DNA from: Flaccisagitta enflata
Lineage: Eukaryota; Chaetognatha; Sagittoidea; Aphragmophora
DNA: 64,000 nt
Direction: 5' to 3'
NCBI GenBank assembly: GCA_965153355.1
Contig: OZ231127.1
Span: 54,560,001 to 54,624,000 of the forward strand
Shown one piece after another: positions 10,693 through 21,944 of this stretch. The notes below the pieces were generated by a model. It did not search any database. It had not been told where the DNA came from and worked only from the letters and a program-made list of their open reading frames with translations. How positions within the stretch are numbered: the first letter of the stretch is position 1; each line of letters starts with the position of its first letter. The position numbers and the translations under genes were made by a program.

Positions 10693-12229
10693 CAGACAAA
10701 AAGACGTGTGGAAACACTGACAGAAAGAATTACAAACGGATTGGCAAATAGACAGTAACACCTGTCTGACATTTAGGCGGAAAATGTATAGTGATGGTAA
10801 AGAAAATAAATATAGCTCTAATAACATGAGATTTGACCTGAAGATAGCTGATTAGTGATATTTTTGTGTGATATGAAGATGAAATCAGTTATGAAATCCT
10901 AATTGCAATGACAAAATGTTACCAATTTTTCCCAGGTTTATGTTTTCAGGAAATGGCCCCCATTGCAAGGCATTTAAAGTACCCTGAGTGGCAAAAATTT
11001 GCAAATATGACAGATATTTTCCGGGAAGATTATAAAAAGGTGGGGAAGTGTGCAGTTTCTGGCAACTGAGCTGGGTATTGTTGGATGACATGAAGTAGAA
11101 TTGAATGGAGTAGAGCTTGAAAAAGACAAACCCGTGGACCTCAACAATTCAGATTTTTTTTTTGCTCTGAAATCAAATTCAACTGCGTGTAAGATAAAAT
11201 CACCACGGCTGAACGCTAGCGTCTACAATCCTAGCAACGGCCCTGGTGGATAGATCTTGAAGTTCTGCTTTGGATTCCAACCGGAAAACAAAGAATTAAA
11301 GCACCCTTGATTTTTAAAATTGAATCAATTGACATGATGTTTCATACAATTTTCTGTTCATGCACTCAGAGTTAAAGTCCGGGGACATAAAGGTCAACTT
11401 CAGCGCAGACAGTCAATATTTCTTTTAATCTATAGTATTCTATATACATTATGGTCAATCTTTTTTTCAGCGATGTCACTCATTAGGTTGGGAAGATATT
11501 TCACTTTTCCTTCTAGATCTACTTCCTTACTTGGATGAAGATGTATGTAAAGGTGATTTTTATGGTGCGATTTTTCTTGTCATCATTGCTGTCTTACTAT
11601 GCTGTAGGGAGTTACGCACTGGCGTTACTTCTTACCTTATCAATTTTTCCATGATACTTAATTGCATTACAAAGCCTCATGCATGTAGTCAGATTTACCT
11701 TCATTAATGTGATGAACTGTCTGAGCATCTGTGTACCCGTCCCTCCATTTATTTTTTTTTTTAGCCAGTTTGTCTCTCTTTCGTATTCGCGTATGGATAC
11801 ATTGGAATGTAAACTCTGACTTTGAGAAAATGTCGGTGGAGATGAGTTTTAAAAAGAAGTCATAGAATAAGTGTTACCTTTTTCTTCCACTTTTTTAAAG
11901 AAAAATGTTTGTGAAACATCATAATGAGTTATGCTAAAGACTTGTGAATACCAGTTTTATTCAGCGCCCTAACTTTGGTCAAATTGCAAAAAATCTTTTT
12001 CGAGTTAGCTTTTCTACCCCCGCTGATATCGCCGCCTAAATGGAGATAAAATTCAGTTCTGCAATTCCAGCCCTTGACGATTTACCAGCAGTCACCATCT
12101 ACGGACAACCTCAGGACAGTAAAGGCCGTATTTTGTCTTCCAAATTCATGAATTAAAGCCCCTAAGATCTGTTGGGGAAGTTTTGGGACTTTTGACAGCA
12201 ATCATTACACTAAATGATTACTGTTCATT
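10689..12229. other. 1.5 kb without recognised features
   Basis: Non-repetitive AT-rich sequence, no convincing ORF on either strand. Probably intergenic or intronic. Confidence 0.5.
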
Positions 12230-12410
12230 TAAAACCCGCTCTAACGGACTGGCCACCAGCGGATTTTGCTTATAACAGATATAAATTCATAGTCCCTTCA
12301 AATAAATTTTGTTTATTTGCTTTGTTGGCAACTTGGCAATAACAGAAGTCCACCTATAACAGAGGAAAATTGTTGATCCCCTGAAATCCGTTAGAGCGGG
12401 GTTCAACTGT
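12230..12410. mobile_element. Pogo/Tc1-like MITE (I2)
   Basis: Left AACCCGCTCTAACGGACTGG; right CCGTTAGAGCGGGGTTCAAC then TGTA. These are inverted ends of the I1 type around a 180-bp AT-rich core with CCTATAACAGA subterminal motifs. The right end is intact and the left has lost the first few bases. Confidence 0.7.
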
Positions 12411-12457
12411 ACTAATCCATTTTCGCTTAAATATCAGACAGGTGTTAAGAAAGACAG

Positions 12458-12532
12458 TAAGACAGACAGACAGACAGACATAAAGACACACAGACACACC
12501 GACACACAGACACAGACAGACAGACAGAAAGT
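12458..12532. repeat. (CAGA)n / CACACAGA simple repeat
   Basis: Short imperfect CAGA and ACACAGACAC units. Confidence 0.8.
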
Positions 12533-12640
12533 CAGTGATGATAACAGTACTACAAACAGATAAACAGACATTGGACGGACAGACATTACATTCTCCCTGA
12601 GAGTTTCTCCATTTAATTAGCGTCTTGTTTCTTCGTTATC

Positions 12641-13475
12641 GGGAAAAAAGTCGAAGTCAGTCTTCGACTTTTTGACATATTCGAGAGAAACAGGGTTTTC
12701 ATTTTCTTATGGGAAAGTTGGGGAACTCCTTAGGGCGATTGGTCCCTCAGACGAAATTGATAGGGTAAGTAAATTTGATAATTCTCTTTCATTTGGCGCC
12801 AAGCAGAATGCTCTACGACAAATATTTTTCGCGCTATGATTTTTTTAAAGATTTATTTATGAAATATTTGAATAGAATTTTTTTCATTTTTTACGATTTT
12901 GTGTAGGATCAATAAAGGAGTATATTTATGTTTATGTGAGCATGCAAATACAAAAAGACATGTTTATGAGCACAGCTGCTCATCTGTGAGGGCGATTTTG
13001 AGCATTTTAGCTCATTAAGCTCACTTAGCTCAGTCTATTCTTTATGATTTCGAATATGATAATTGACTAAATATTTTCATACTTGCTTAAGCAAGCAATT
13101 AAAAAAACAAGTCAGTGAGCAGAGCTGCTCATCTGTGCCAGCGTTTTTAAGTATTCTAGCTCATTTAGCTCATTTAGCTTGCTCTTTTTCTCTGGTTTTA
13201 AATAGGATAGATAAATTAATGTTTTGATTTAAGCATGCGAGTACAAGGAAGCATATCAGTAAGCAAAGCTGATTGTGTGATTGAATTATTTTGAATATTT
13301 TAGCTCATTTAGCTCATTTAGCTCAGTCCTGATTTTCAATGCAATCAATACATACAATTGCTTTTGATTCGATCTAATAAAAAAAAAGATTTCAATGACT
13401 GAAGATGAAAGCATGGTGAAAATTGACCACTGCTTACGACTTTTTTCCTCACGGCGACAGCCGCCATTACTGGTA
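12641..13475 (+). mobile_element. F element (F2), about 835 bp
   Basis: Left end GGGAAAAAAGTCGAAGTCAG and TCTTCGACTTTTT (a hairpin on GTCGAAG). Right end CTTACGACTTTTTTCCTCAC then GGCGACAGCCGCCATTAC. GGAAAAAAGTCG is thus near both ends, inverted. Inside are about three ~150-bp tandem units with AGCTGCTCATCTGTGAGG and AGCTCATTTAGCTCATTTAG. It is nearly colinear with the copy at 26.5-27.3 kb. No coding capacity. Confidence 0.75.
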
Positions 13476-13800
13476 CTTATAGGCAGTTAGCGTGACGAAG
13501 TAGCACTCAAGTCGTTTCATTTGTTTCAATTGTTTGACAGATGACGCTATTATGACAAATCTGTTATGATTTCAAAGAGTGACCAATCAGTTAAGCTACA
13601 GTATATCATGTATATTGTAAAACGACTGAAGGATACATACAGGATTATTGCTTGTTTAGATTTCTAGTGATATTTGATTTTTTTTACTCATGGAACTAGA
13701 AAAACAAGCAAATGCAATATTTTTAACGTAGATTCCTCACGGAGATTTGTTTAGAAACAGAATCGTCAACAAGCGCATCTTATAGACAGATCATTCTAGT
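13476..13800. other. No gene seen
   Basis: Single-copy-looking sequence between an F element and the LINE remnant. Confidence 0.4.
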
Positions 13801-13809
13801 CGAAATTCG

Positions 13810-14275
13810 CTAACTATAATCAGTTTATTCACATTTCAAAAATGTATCAGTGTCAAAAGCAGACAAAAACAACAAAAGCAAAGAGTACAAGTAAGCGATA
13901 TTGCCATGTATAATGAGATGGTAACGTTCACTCGTCAAGAAACAATTCGATAAATGACATAAAGTCAAAAAGACTATTGTTTCGAAATTTTCTTTCAAAC
14001 TTTTGAGAACAAGATTCAACCAACTCCTCCCAAGTTGGGCGCGAAAGAAAATTTTGCAATTCTGTAACAGATTGCCATGAGCGATAGTTAAAGATCCGCC
14101 TAAAAACCGAGTTGTAGGCAACTCTCATTTGACGGCGAGTGTCTGATCGCTGACTGTAATGACTTCAATTCCATAAGTCAGAATCGGTAAATAGTGAGTC
14201 TCGATGAGCTGCAGCATAAGCAAATCGTCTGATTTGCCTTCAATTCGGAAGATACATATAACAATAAAAACTTGC
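13810..14275 (-). pseudogene. LINE reverse-transcriptase C-terminal remnant (CR1/L2/jockey-like group)
   Basis: Read from about 14262 down to the stop at 13928, the minus strand gives a continuous frame of about 110 residues. In order: FRIEGKSDDLL, LIETHYLPILTYGIEV, RVAYNSVFRRIF and RSWQSVTELQNFL. This is the arrangement seen at the end of non-LTR reverse transcriptases, where a LL(K/E)(S/T).CLPILxYGxE segment precedes xVAxNxxFRxIF. The catalytic YADD part and everything upstream are missing, as expected of 5' truncation. About 100 bp of AT-rich sequence ending near GTGAATAAACTG follows the stop and may be the element's 3' UTR. Assignment to the LINE class is firm; the clade is a guess. The overlapping frame at 13825-14121 is a shadow. 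Confidence 0.75.
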
Positions 14276-14540
14276 TTATATTGCCCAGTAGATTGATTTT
14301 TTCAGCCTGTTATACTTGTCCCCGACATGACAAAACCTACTAAAGAATTATCGTGAAAAATTGGTTTGTTAGAGCGCTTGAAATTTTAACAAGCTGTAGA
14401 AAAGTTATCTTGGAAAGCTAAGTGCCCGAGAAAGAGCGCTTTCGTCAAAGCTTTCATATCCCTGAGAATTTTTTTTATGACACTCATGAACATGTGAAAT
14501 ACGCAGCAGAAATGCGTCGCCATTTACAATTCCAGAGTAA

Positions 14541-14746
<206 letters not shown>

Positions 14747-14905
14747 GGGGGAGGGGGGGATGTTTCTGTAAAGGTTCTGCTGTTTAGTTTCGTTTTCAGT
14801 CCATATAGTGAGTTTTTTTTTCTCAAAAGGAGGTGAGTCAATTTTGTTTTTGATTTTCTTTTGTCTCATTTCTCATTCACTAAATCAGCCACTTTGTCAG
14901 TCTGT

Positions 14906-15012
<107 letters not shown>

Positions 15013-15288
15013 GAAATGGAAAATGCAATTTGCGCCTGTTGAAAGCGATTTTCTTTTACGTCTTTTATGATCAAGGAATAGGGCACAATTTTGCATTATG
15101 ATGCAGAGTTGCAGAACCGAAAGGCAGAACGAGTGAAAAGAAAAGAATACAAGAAAGATGTTGAATTTGATATATGGTAAGCTATGGGTTTACAGTGTGA
15201 TACGTAGCCGTAGGCAAGTGTTCAGAATTGACGAAATTATGCGATGAACCCCTGGTTCATTTTCTATGTCGCAAACATGGAGACCACA

Positions 15289-15581
15289 CACTACGTCGAT
15301 TGTATCCCGGGACTTTGCTAAATAGCACTCATGTGCCCCTTTCATAATGTGACATTCAATATGTTATTTTAAACAAGCAAATTCTCAGCTTTCTAGCTTA
15401 ATGGGAACCTTTTTCAGGGTCAATTTGATATTTACAAAGAGAATAAAAGTAATTTCTTCAGGGGATTCTTAAGGGGATTTTTTCCTATTTATTTCAATGT
15501 AAACTTCAAATGGTTCACATTATGAAGGGGGCACATAAGAGCAATTCAGCTACGTCCCGGGATGCAATTAGCGTACTACAC
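15289..15581. mobile_element. MITE N with ~75-bp terminal inverted repeats
   Basis: Left arm (about 15289-15360) has ATCCCGGGAC, GTGCCCCTTTCATAATGTGA. Right arm (about 15510-15581) has TCACATTATGAAGGGGGCAC and GTCCCGGGATGCAATTAG. They are imperfect reverse complements with matching order and spacing, around a ~150-bp AT-rich centre. It has no coding capacity. Superfamily is unknown. Confidence 0.7.
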
Positions 15582-15789
15582 ACTCTTGTGTCACTTAATT
15601 GGTTAGTTGGTGGGTTGCTCGACTGGTCGGTAGGTCAGTTAATGACATTACTGAATAGCGATTATCCAAGAAGATGGAGGATTGGGACATTTGTGCTTTC
15701 CTGGGCACCTTGGGCAGCGTAATGTGAAGTCTATCATGATACGATTAAATGTGATATAAATGAGAATATATTCCAGAAGGAAAAACGAA

Positions 15790-15791
15790 AA

Positions 15792-15838
<47 letters not shown>
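15790..15838. repeat. (GAAA)n microsatellite, left part
   Basis: About 12 GAAA units. The tract resumes at 16118 after K1. Confidence 0.95.
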
Positions 15839-16117
15839 CAGGCCTGTATACAATTGATTTCACCCCCCCCCCCGGGGAAGGGAAAGGGAGGGGGGAAAAA
15901 AGAAAATTTGGGGAAAATAAAACTTTTGACAGTACCAAATCATAAAACTTGATTAGTGAAACATAATTTAACACTATTTCAACCTTTAATACACTGTTTT
16001 ATTGCTTTATGGGGAAGAAAGTCATAGATTTTGAAACGCGATGCGACGCGTTGCGGGGAAGAAAATCAAAGGCAGGGGGGGAAAAAATCAAAAGCAACTT
16101 AATTATATACACCCCTG
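15839..16117. mobile_element. hAT-like MITE K1 inserted in a GAAA tract
   Basis: Starts CAGGCCTGTATACAATTGAT and ends CAACTTAATTATATACACCC followed by CTG, so the ends are imperfect inverted repeats beginning CAGG. Contains a C run, a G-rich stretch and AGTACCAAATCATAAAAC. A colinear relative lies at 58443-58736. Both flanks read AAAGAAAG, an 8-bp duplication fitting hAT, but inside a GAAA microsatellite this match is not decisive. Confidence 0.65.
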
Positions 16118-16166
16118 AAAGAAAGAAAAAAAGAAAGAAAGAAAGTAAGAAAGAAAGAAAGAATGA

Positions 16167-16234
<68 letters not shown>

Positions 16235-16420
16235 ACAAAGAAAAAAAGAAAGAAAGCAAGAAAAAAAAAAGAAATACAGAAAAAAAAAAAGAAAGAAAGC
16301 AAGAGAGAAATAAAGAAAGCCAGGAAGAAAGATAACAGGAAAGAAAGAAAGAGAGAAAGGTGAAAAAAGGAAAAAAGAATGATGACACTAGCAGGAAAGA
16401 AAGAAAGGAAGAGAGAAAGA
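16118..16420. repeat. (GAAA)n microsatellite, right part
   Basis: GAAA array, pure to about 16235 and then degenerate (AAAGAAAGCAAG). ORFs of KERK or FLSF type here are artefacts. Confidence 0.95.
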
Positions 16421-16448
16421 TGGAAAAAATAAGGTAAAAAAAGAAAAA

Positions 16449-16672
16449 AACAAGGCCGGATACACGGCTACCCCAGTCGCGTGCGGGTGGGCAGGGGCCG
16501 TATTTGAGGTCACTTGATCACTTGGGCAGGTGCAGTGAGGCCACAGACTGCAAAAACCCGAAAAAAGTAAAGTGTGACAGACGGACCGACAGACCGATGG
16601 ACAGACCGACGGACGGACCGACGGATGGACCGACTAAGCGGGGTGTAGAGTCGCGTAGCACGCGACTAAAAA
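16449..16672 (+). mobile_element. CH-A element, complete (224 bp)
   Basis: Starts AACAAGGCCGGATACACGGC, has CCAGTCGCGTGCGGGTGGGC, a long (CGGA/CCGA)n tract, and GAGTCGCGTAGCACGCGACT with AAAAA. Here the 5' motif is the GTGC type and the 3' arm is GCACGCGACT, again a perfect 10-bp match. Confidence 0.8.
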
Positions 16673-16979
16673 CCAGTCACTGAACTCAATTCAGACGTTC
16701 CGATTCTCATTTGCAAAGTGCTGAAGGATGTAACAGAAGGTTTACAAAAAATCCATAAGAACAGTTTCATCAACTCACTCTCTGCTCTCACGTTTCACAC
16801 AACTTTGCCTTGTATACAACGTTGTTGACTTCATACAGGATGTGAACAAAACCGATGTCCTATGGCTGTCTTTTCTCACCTGAAAAATCGATTCTTTTGC
16901 TGAAAAATACTTTTCGGTTCGAATATTTGAATGACTTTGAGTTCCTGCTTTTCCTTTCCATATTTTTTTTTCTTTTGCC

Positions 16980-17038
16980 TCTGTCTGTCTGTCTCTGTCT
17001 GTCTGTCTCTGTCTGTCTGTCTGTCTCTCTCTCTGTCT

Positions 17039-17116
<78 letters not shown>
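16980..17116. repeat. Compound microsatellite (CTGT)n(CT)n
   Basis: About 60 bp of CTGT units running into about 75 bp of pure CT. Confidence 0.97.
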
Positions 17117-17117
<1 letters not shown>

Positions 17118-17395
17118 AAAAAAATGTTCCCTCTGTCTCCGGCGCTTTCTCGTCTTTCTATGTCCATTACCACCAGAGCACCTTACTCCCACCATTTATC
17201 ATTGATTCGGGGTCGGAACGTGAGACATCCGCAGAAACGAAAAGGAAAAAAAAAGAAGGAAGAAAAAATAATACTTAGGTTGTTTTATCATTCATCGCTG
17301 TAGGCTATCAGAGGGGAAAAATCGCGTCGCAGCAATTAGAATAAAAGAATCAAATTTCAGATTAGTTTCCTCGTTTCTATTCTCCATCATTCTTG

Positions 17396-17522
17396 TTTTT
17401 AGTCGCGTGTCGGTTGGTCGGTATGTCGGTCCGTCCGTCACATTTTGAATTCCGGCCGGTTTACGCATTACTGCTCCTGCCCAACCGTCCGCGACTGGAT
17501 TGCCGTGTATCCGGCCTTGTTT
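17396..17522 (-). mobile_element. CH-A element, 127 bp, hairpin deleted
   Basis: TTTTTAGTCGCGTGTCGGTT at left lacks the second hairpin arm. The right end is complete: CGTCCGCGACTGGATTGCCG then TGTATCCGGCCTTGTTT. GCTCCTGCCCAACC is conserved. Confidence 0.7.
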
Positions 17523-17552
17523 CTTTTTATCTTTCTTTTCCTCAACCTGAGT

Positions 17553-17676
17553 TTCTTCTTCTTCTTCTTCTTCTTCTTCTTCTTCTTCTTCTTCTTCTTC
17601 TTCTTCTTCTTCTTCTTCTTCTTCTCCTTCTTCTTCTTCTTCTTCTTCTTCTTCTTCTTCTTCTTTTCTTTTTCTT
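17553..17676. repeat. (CTT)n microsatellite
   Basis: About 40 CTT units. It gives poly-L, poly-F and poly-S frames that are not genes. Confidence 0.97.
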
Positions 17677-17747
17677 TTTCTGTCTCTTCTTCTTTTTCTT
17701 CTCTCTCTTCACTTTTTTCTACTTAAGATAGATTTGCCTTTGACAGA

Positions 17748-17956
17748 AAACAAGGCCTGACACACGGTTACTTACCCCAGTCTCGTGCGAGTGGGCAGGG
17801 ATAGTACTTGATGTCCCCAGCGCATCTGGGTAGAAGTAGTAGTGCCAGAAACCTAAAAAAACGCCAAAAAAGTGTGATAGACGGCTAGACAGACAGACGG
17901 ACGGACCGACGGACCGAAAAGTGGGGTGTAACGTCGCGTACACACGACTTAAAAAA
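17748..17956 (+). mobile_element. CH-A element, 209 bp, diverged
   Basis: AAACAAGGCCTGACACACGG, CCAGTCTCGTGCGAGTGGGC, a CGGACGGACC tract, and GTCGCGTACACACGACTT with AAAAAA. Confidence 0.7.
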
Positions 17957-17985
17957 GGATATGTACATAGATACATACTTCAGAA

Positions 17986-18183
17986 AAACAAGGTCGGATA
18001 CACGGCCATCAGATGCGGACGGGTGGGCAGGGGCGGAAATGCAACTGTCCGCAACTAAAAATGTTCTAAAACACTATTTTTCCCACTTTTCCACTCGTGC
18101 TGACGGACAGACGGATGGACGGACGGACGGACGGACGGACGGCCGGACAAAGCCTCATGTAGAGTTGCGTGTCCGCGACTAAA
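17986..18183 (+). mobile_element. CH element, 198 bp
   Basis: AAACAAGGTCGGATACACGG, GATGCGGACGGGTGGGCAGG, ten successive CGGA-type units, then GAGTTGCGTGTCCGCGACTA. It lies 29 bp after the previous copy, in the same orientation. Confidence 0.75.
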
Positions 18184-18276
18184 GATACCAGTAACCTATA
18201 CTAACAGACGTAGATGTTAACAAGACTGTCGCACTGACTTTGGGGTTTTTGGGATTTTACTTGATATTTGATCTTA

Positions 18277-18404
18277 GCTTCCTACAACAAGCCGTCAGAA
18301 GGGACAATGGAAGTTTTGAAAGAAGCAGAAAGCCCTGGAACGTCGACACTTGAATTGGACAAACTCATTAGTCATTATTCGGACCAATTGTACAGATCCA
18401 GGGA
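18277..18404 (+). CDS. Possible coding exon, unidentified
   Basis: A possible acceptor (TTGATCTTAG) is followed by about 43 codons of balanced composition: PSEGTMEVLKEAESPGTS, then LELDKLISHYSDQLYRS. It runs into an A run and a long GA microsatellite. No donor site is clear. It has no recognised family and is shown only because its composition is unlike the repeat artefacts around it. Confidence 0.2.
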
Positions 18405-18413
18405 CAAAAAAAA

Positions 18414-18595
<182 letters not shown>

Positions 18596-18599
18596 ATTC

Positions 18600-19215
18600 A
18601 AACACGCTCAATGATCTATGTTCACTATCTCTACGATTTCAAAAATCGACATTCATTTGGTGATAAACAAGAAACGAATAAATTGATTATCTTGTCCCTT
18701 GATTTCAACTTCCATGCGATTTCCGCGTTGCATTGAAACTTCAACTCTCGATCATTTACTTTTCCAAGCACTAAATTGCACTTTACTTGCATTCTTATCC
18801 ACAATTTTTTGCTTGATTTCTTTTAATCTTACTATTCTTATTGATTTGATTTTGCATCAAAAAAATGAGGACTTGACAATCCAACACGACGGACAGAGAG
18901 ACACACAATGATGAAAAGAATTCAGACAAGACAGACCCGCAATGAAACGTTTCTACGCCGTGTCTTACTGTCTTAATCATAAGGGTGGTCTGGTTAAAGT
19001 TTAAATAAAGAATTCCTCTCTTCCAACCATTCGCAGCGATCACACATAAATCATGTGACATTATGACATGTCTCCAGATTCCTATCGTTGATTAAGTTTA
19101 AGAAATAGCCAAACTTTATTTGACGAAGTGGGAAAATTGTATCATCGACCATTTTGTTATGCTCTGTCAAAAGCGAATGGTATAGCCTTGAATGTAGCAT
19201 TGAGTTGAAATTCAA
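18600..19215. other. No gene seen
   Basis: Single-copy-looking AT-rich sequence, short ORFs only. Confidence 0.4.
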
Positions 19216-19322
19216 ACAAACAAAAAGACAAACAAACAAACAAAAAACAAACAAACAAACAAACAAACAAACAAACAAACAAACAAACAAACAAACAAAC
19301 AAACACAAACAGCCAACCAACA
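19216..19322. repeat. (AAAC)n microsatellite
   Basis: About 25 CAAA/AAAC units with small variants at both ends. Confidence 0.95.
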
Positions 19323-19583
19323 AACTTTTTTTAAAACTTGTTTTCGTTTTCATTTTCATTTTCGTTTTGACAGTTTGCCTTTTCCTAATAACCATTATTG
19401 ATGTATGTGCAGTTGTACATGCTTAAGAACTGAGTTAAGTCGGAGAAATTTAAACTGACTTTCCCATACCTAAATCTTAACTCACATAACGTCTATGTGC
19501 CAGTAGACGTCCGCTCAAATTTTCCAATAAACTGATGGTGATTTTTTTCAATTCCGCGCGTCAGAAATCTTTTCTTTCACCTC

Positions 19584-19598
19584 GTGTCTGTCTGTCTT

Positions 19599-19654
<56 letters not shown>
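19584..19654. repeat. (TGTC)n microsatellite
   Basis: About 17 CTGT units. Confidence 0.95.
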
Positions 19655-19657
<3 letters not shown>

Positions 19658-20101
19658 GACTGTCTTTATTTTTGTCTGGTTTCTTTCTGTAACTTTTTTT
19701 TAAAAGTTGATGCCTTCTTAAGCAACTGCCGCGTTTCTTTCCGCCAAGATAGAGCGGAACAAAATACCTCACTATACCTCACTTTGCTCACTGTACCCAA
19801 ACTGAAATAACTGGAAAAGAGCCTTGTGAACCCTCACTGACTAGTTGTTTCGCGCACCACTCCTAGTTATCCATGAAGAGAATCCGAAAAACATTCATTC
19901 TCAGTCTAACCCAAAAGCAATCTGCTTACCTAAATTAGTAAGAAGCAAATGATTCTTACCTGTGTTAAGAAACCATACCCTTAAAGGATGGAATCGAGGT
20001 CAAGCTTAATGTGATCACCGATTATTCTATCTATCTTAGGCTTACTCTGTCTGTTTGTGTCTCTCCGAATCTTGTGTGTCCAAGTATCGGTGTTTCTATA
20101 T

Positions 20102-20162
20102 GTCTGTCTGTATTTCTGTCTGCCTTCATCTCTGTCTGTCTGTCTCTGTCTCTGTCTCTGTC

Positions 20163-20219
<57 letters not shown>
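20102..20219. repeat. Compound microsatellite (CTGT)n(CT)n
   Basis: Irregular CTGT, CTCTGT and CT units ending in a pure CT tract of about 40 bp. Confidence 0.95.
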
Positions 20220-20221
<2 letters not shown>

Positions 20222-20427
20222 CAAAGCCCAATAAAATTGTCGTAAAAGGATCCTTTTAGACCTTTATTTCTCCATTCTCTCTTCTTTCATCTTTTTATTT
20301 CCGACATTCTCCAATTTTTTTCCTTTCTTCCTCACTTTTCCTAAACTTGCTTCTTACTTTTTATTCACTTCTTTCCCCCCCATTTTATTCCTACTCACAT
20401 AAGTGTCTTTTTTGTCGTTCTCGGTTT

Positions 20428-20442
20428 CTTCTTCTTCTTCTT

Positions 20443-20473
<31 letters not shown>

Positions 20474-20543
20474 TTCTTCTTCTTCTTCTTCTTCTTCTTC
20501 TTCTTCTTCTTCTTCTTCTTCTTCTTCTTCTTCTTCTTCTCTT
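20428..20543. repeat. (CTT)n microsatellite
   Basis: About 38 CTT units with one TTA interruption. Confidence 0.97.
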
Positions 20544-20956
20544 CTTTGTACCTCTCAATCTTTGACGTGATTTTATTCATTTTTACAATTGTCTTATTCG
20601 CGTTACTATTTTTACCACGATTTGGACAAACAATAAAAAAGAACAGAGGCTACAATGATGCGTCCTCTTAATCAAATTGACACATTTTCGGCTGATCAAG
20701 TCTGATAAAACATTTTTATATTTTGGTGGCATTTTTAAGGAACCGAAGGAGCAGATAGAACTGATATAATAATAAGTTTTACTCCTTGCAGGCGGGCATG
20801 CTTTGCTAGCGGGTGCTCTCTAGCGGTGCTCCACTGTGCTTAATAGAACCAAAGGAGAATCAGACTACAGAAATCGAATCTAAGAAATATAAGGACGATC
20901 AACAGCTTTCCAATCAGATATATGAAAAGATTTTAAAAAAAGGCAAAAGGTTGTAT
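20544..20956. other. No gene seen
   Basis: Single-copy-looking. 20780-20850 is relatively GC-rich (GCAGGCGGGCATGC, GCTAGCGGGTGCTC), without a recognisable family. Confidence 0.4.
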
Positions 20957-21143
20957 GAAAAACAAGGCCGGATACCGAAGTCGCGTGCGGGTGGGCAGGG
21001 GCCATATTTGAGGTCAGCAGACTATTTGGGCAGGTACAGTGAGGTCAAAGAAATAAAATCATAAAAAAAGTTTAGTGTGACTGACCAACCGACCGACGGA
21101 CGGACAGAGCGGGTTGTAGAGTCGCGTACACGCGACTGAAAAT
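20957..21143 (+). mobile_element. CH-A element, 187 bp
   Basis: AAACAAGGCCGGATACCGAA, GTCGCGTGCGGGTGGGCAGG, CCGACCGACGGACGGAC, then GAGTCGCGTACACGCGACTG and AAAA. 5' AGTCGCGTGC against 3' ACACGCGACT is a 9/10 match. Confidence 0.75.
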
Positions 21144-21310
21144 TGCATCAAACATTAAACACCATGTATCCGTTTCATCAAGCTAAACAATTAATAAAAT
21201 TATATCCAGGTAGAAATGGAATAATAAATCTGTCGCCATCACCTCGAGATGACTATCTGATGAATGAATAAGGTAAAATCTCACCTTTGTTTTTTAGCTA
21301 TTGCACGGCC

Positions 21311-21944
21311 GCAGCTCACGCCACGGGGGAGGCTTTCATAGGTCAAGAAAAATTCTCGGTCATAATGGCCAGTGGTTTGGGCCTAAGGAAGGCTCACTAT
21401 ATCACTTCATACAGAAACAAAAATTTTTTTGCTTTAAAATTTTTTTTAAAATGCCGTAAAAAGCCGTAAAATTGGTATTTTTGACAGTTTTTTTTTGTCC
21501 AAAACTGCCACTATGCTCAAAAAATAGGCAAACAATGATTGTCTGGCACTAAGACACATTCATGCATGAATACAGGCCAACCCGTCATCATTTGGTAACA
21601 TTTTGCACAGTAAAATGCCGTAAAAAGCCGTAAAAATAACATTTTTGACAGTTTTTTGGATTTAAAACCGCCGCTGTGGTTTAAAAATGGGCAAACGATG
21701 ATTATCTGGCACTAAGACACATTCATGCCTAAATACACGACAACCTGTTATCATTTAGTGTCATTTTATGCCATTTTTACGCCTTTTTACAGCATTTTAC
21801 GGTATCCTCAAAAAAATTTGAAGTAAAAAAAATTTCGTTTTAGTATGAAGTGATAAAGTAAACCTTCCTGAGGCCCAAATCACTCACCATTATGACCGAG
21901 AATTTTTCTTGACCTATGAAAGCCTCCCCCGTGGCGTGAGCTGC
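21311..21944. mobile_element. G-family element G1, long TIRs (634 bp)
   Basis: The left arm begins GCAGCTCACGCCACGGGGGA and includes TCATAGGTCAAGAAAAATTC and GGTTTGGGCCT. The right arm repeats this inverted and ends CCCGTGGCGTGAGCTGC. The arms are about 120 bp. The core has two direct ~150-bp units, each with GACAGTTTTTT and CTGGCACTAAGACACATTCA, plus many GCCGTAAAA motifs. No ORF. The tiny frames across it are not genes. Confidence 0.75.

Noticed and set aside
17396-17522. CTTGTTTTT/CTTGTTTCT as a 9-bp target duplication of CH
   Set aside because: Other CH copies keep TTTTTAG and GGCCTTGTTT as their own ends, so this similarity is internal to the element.
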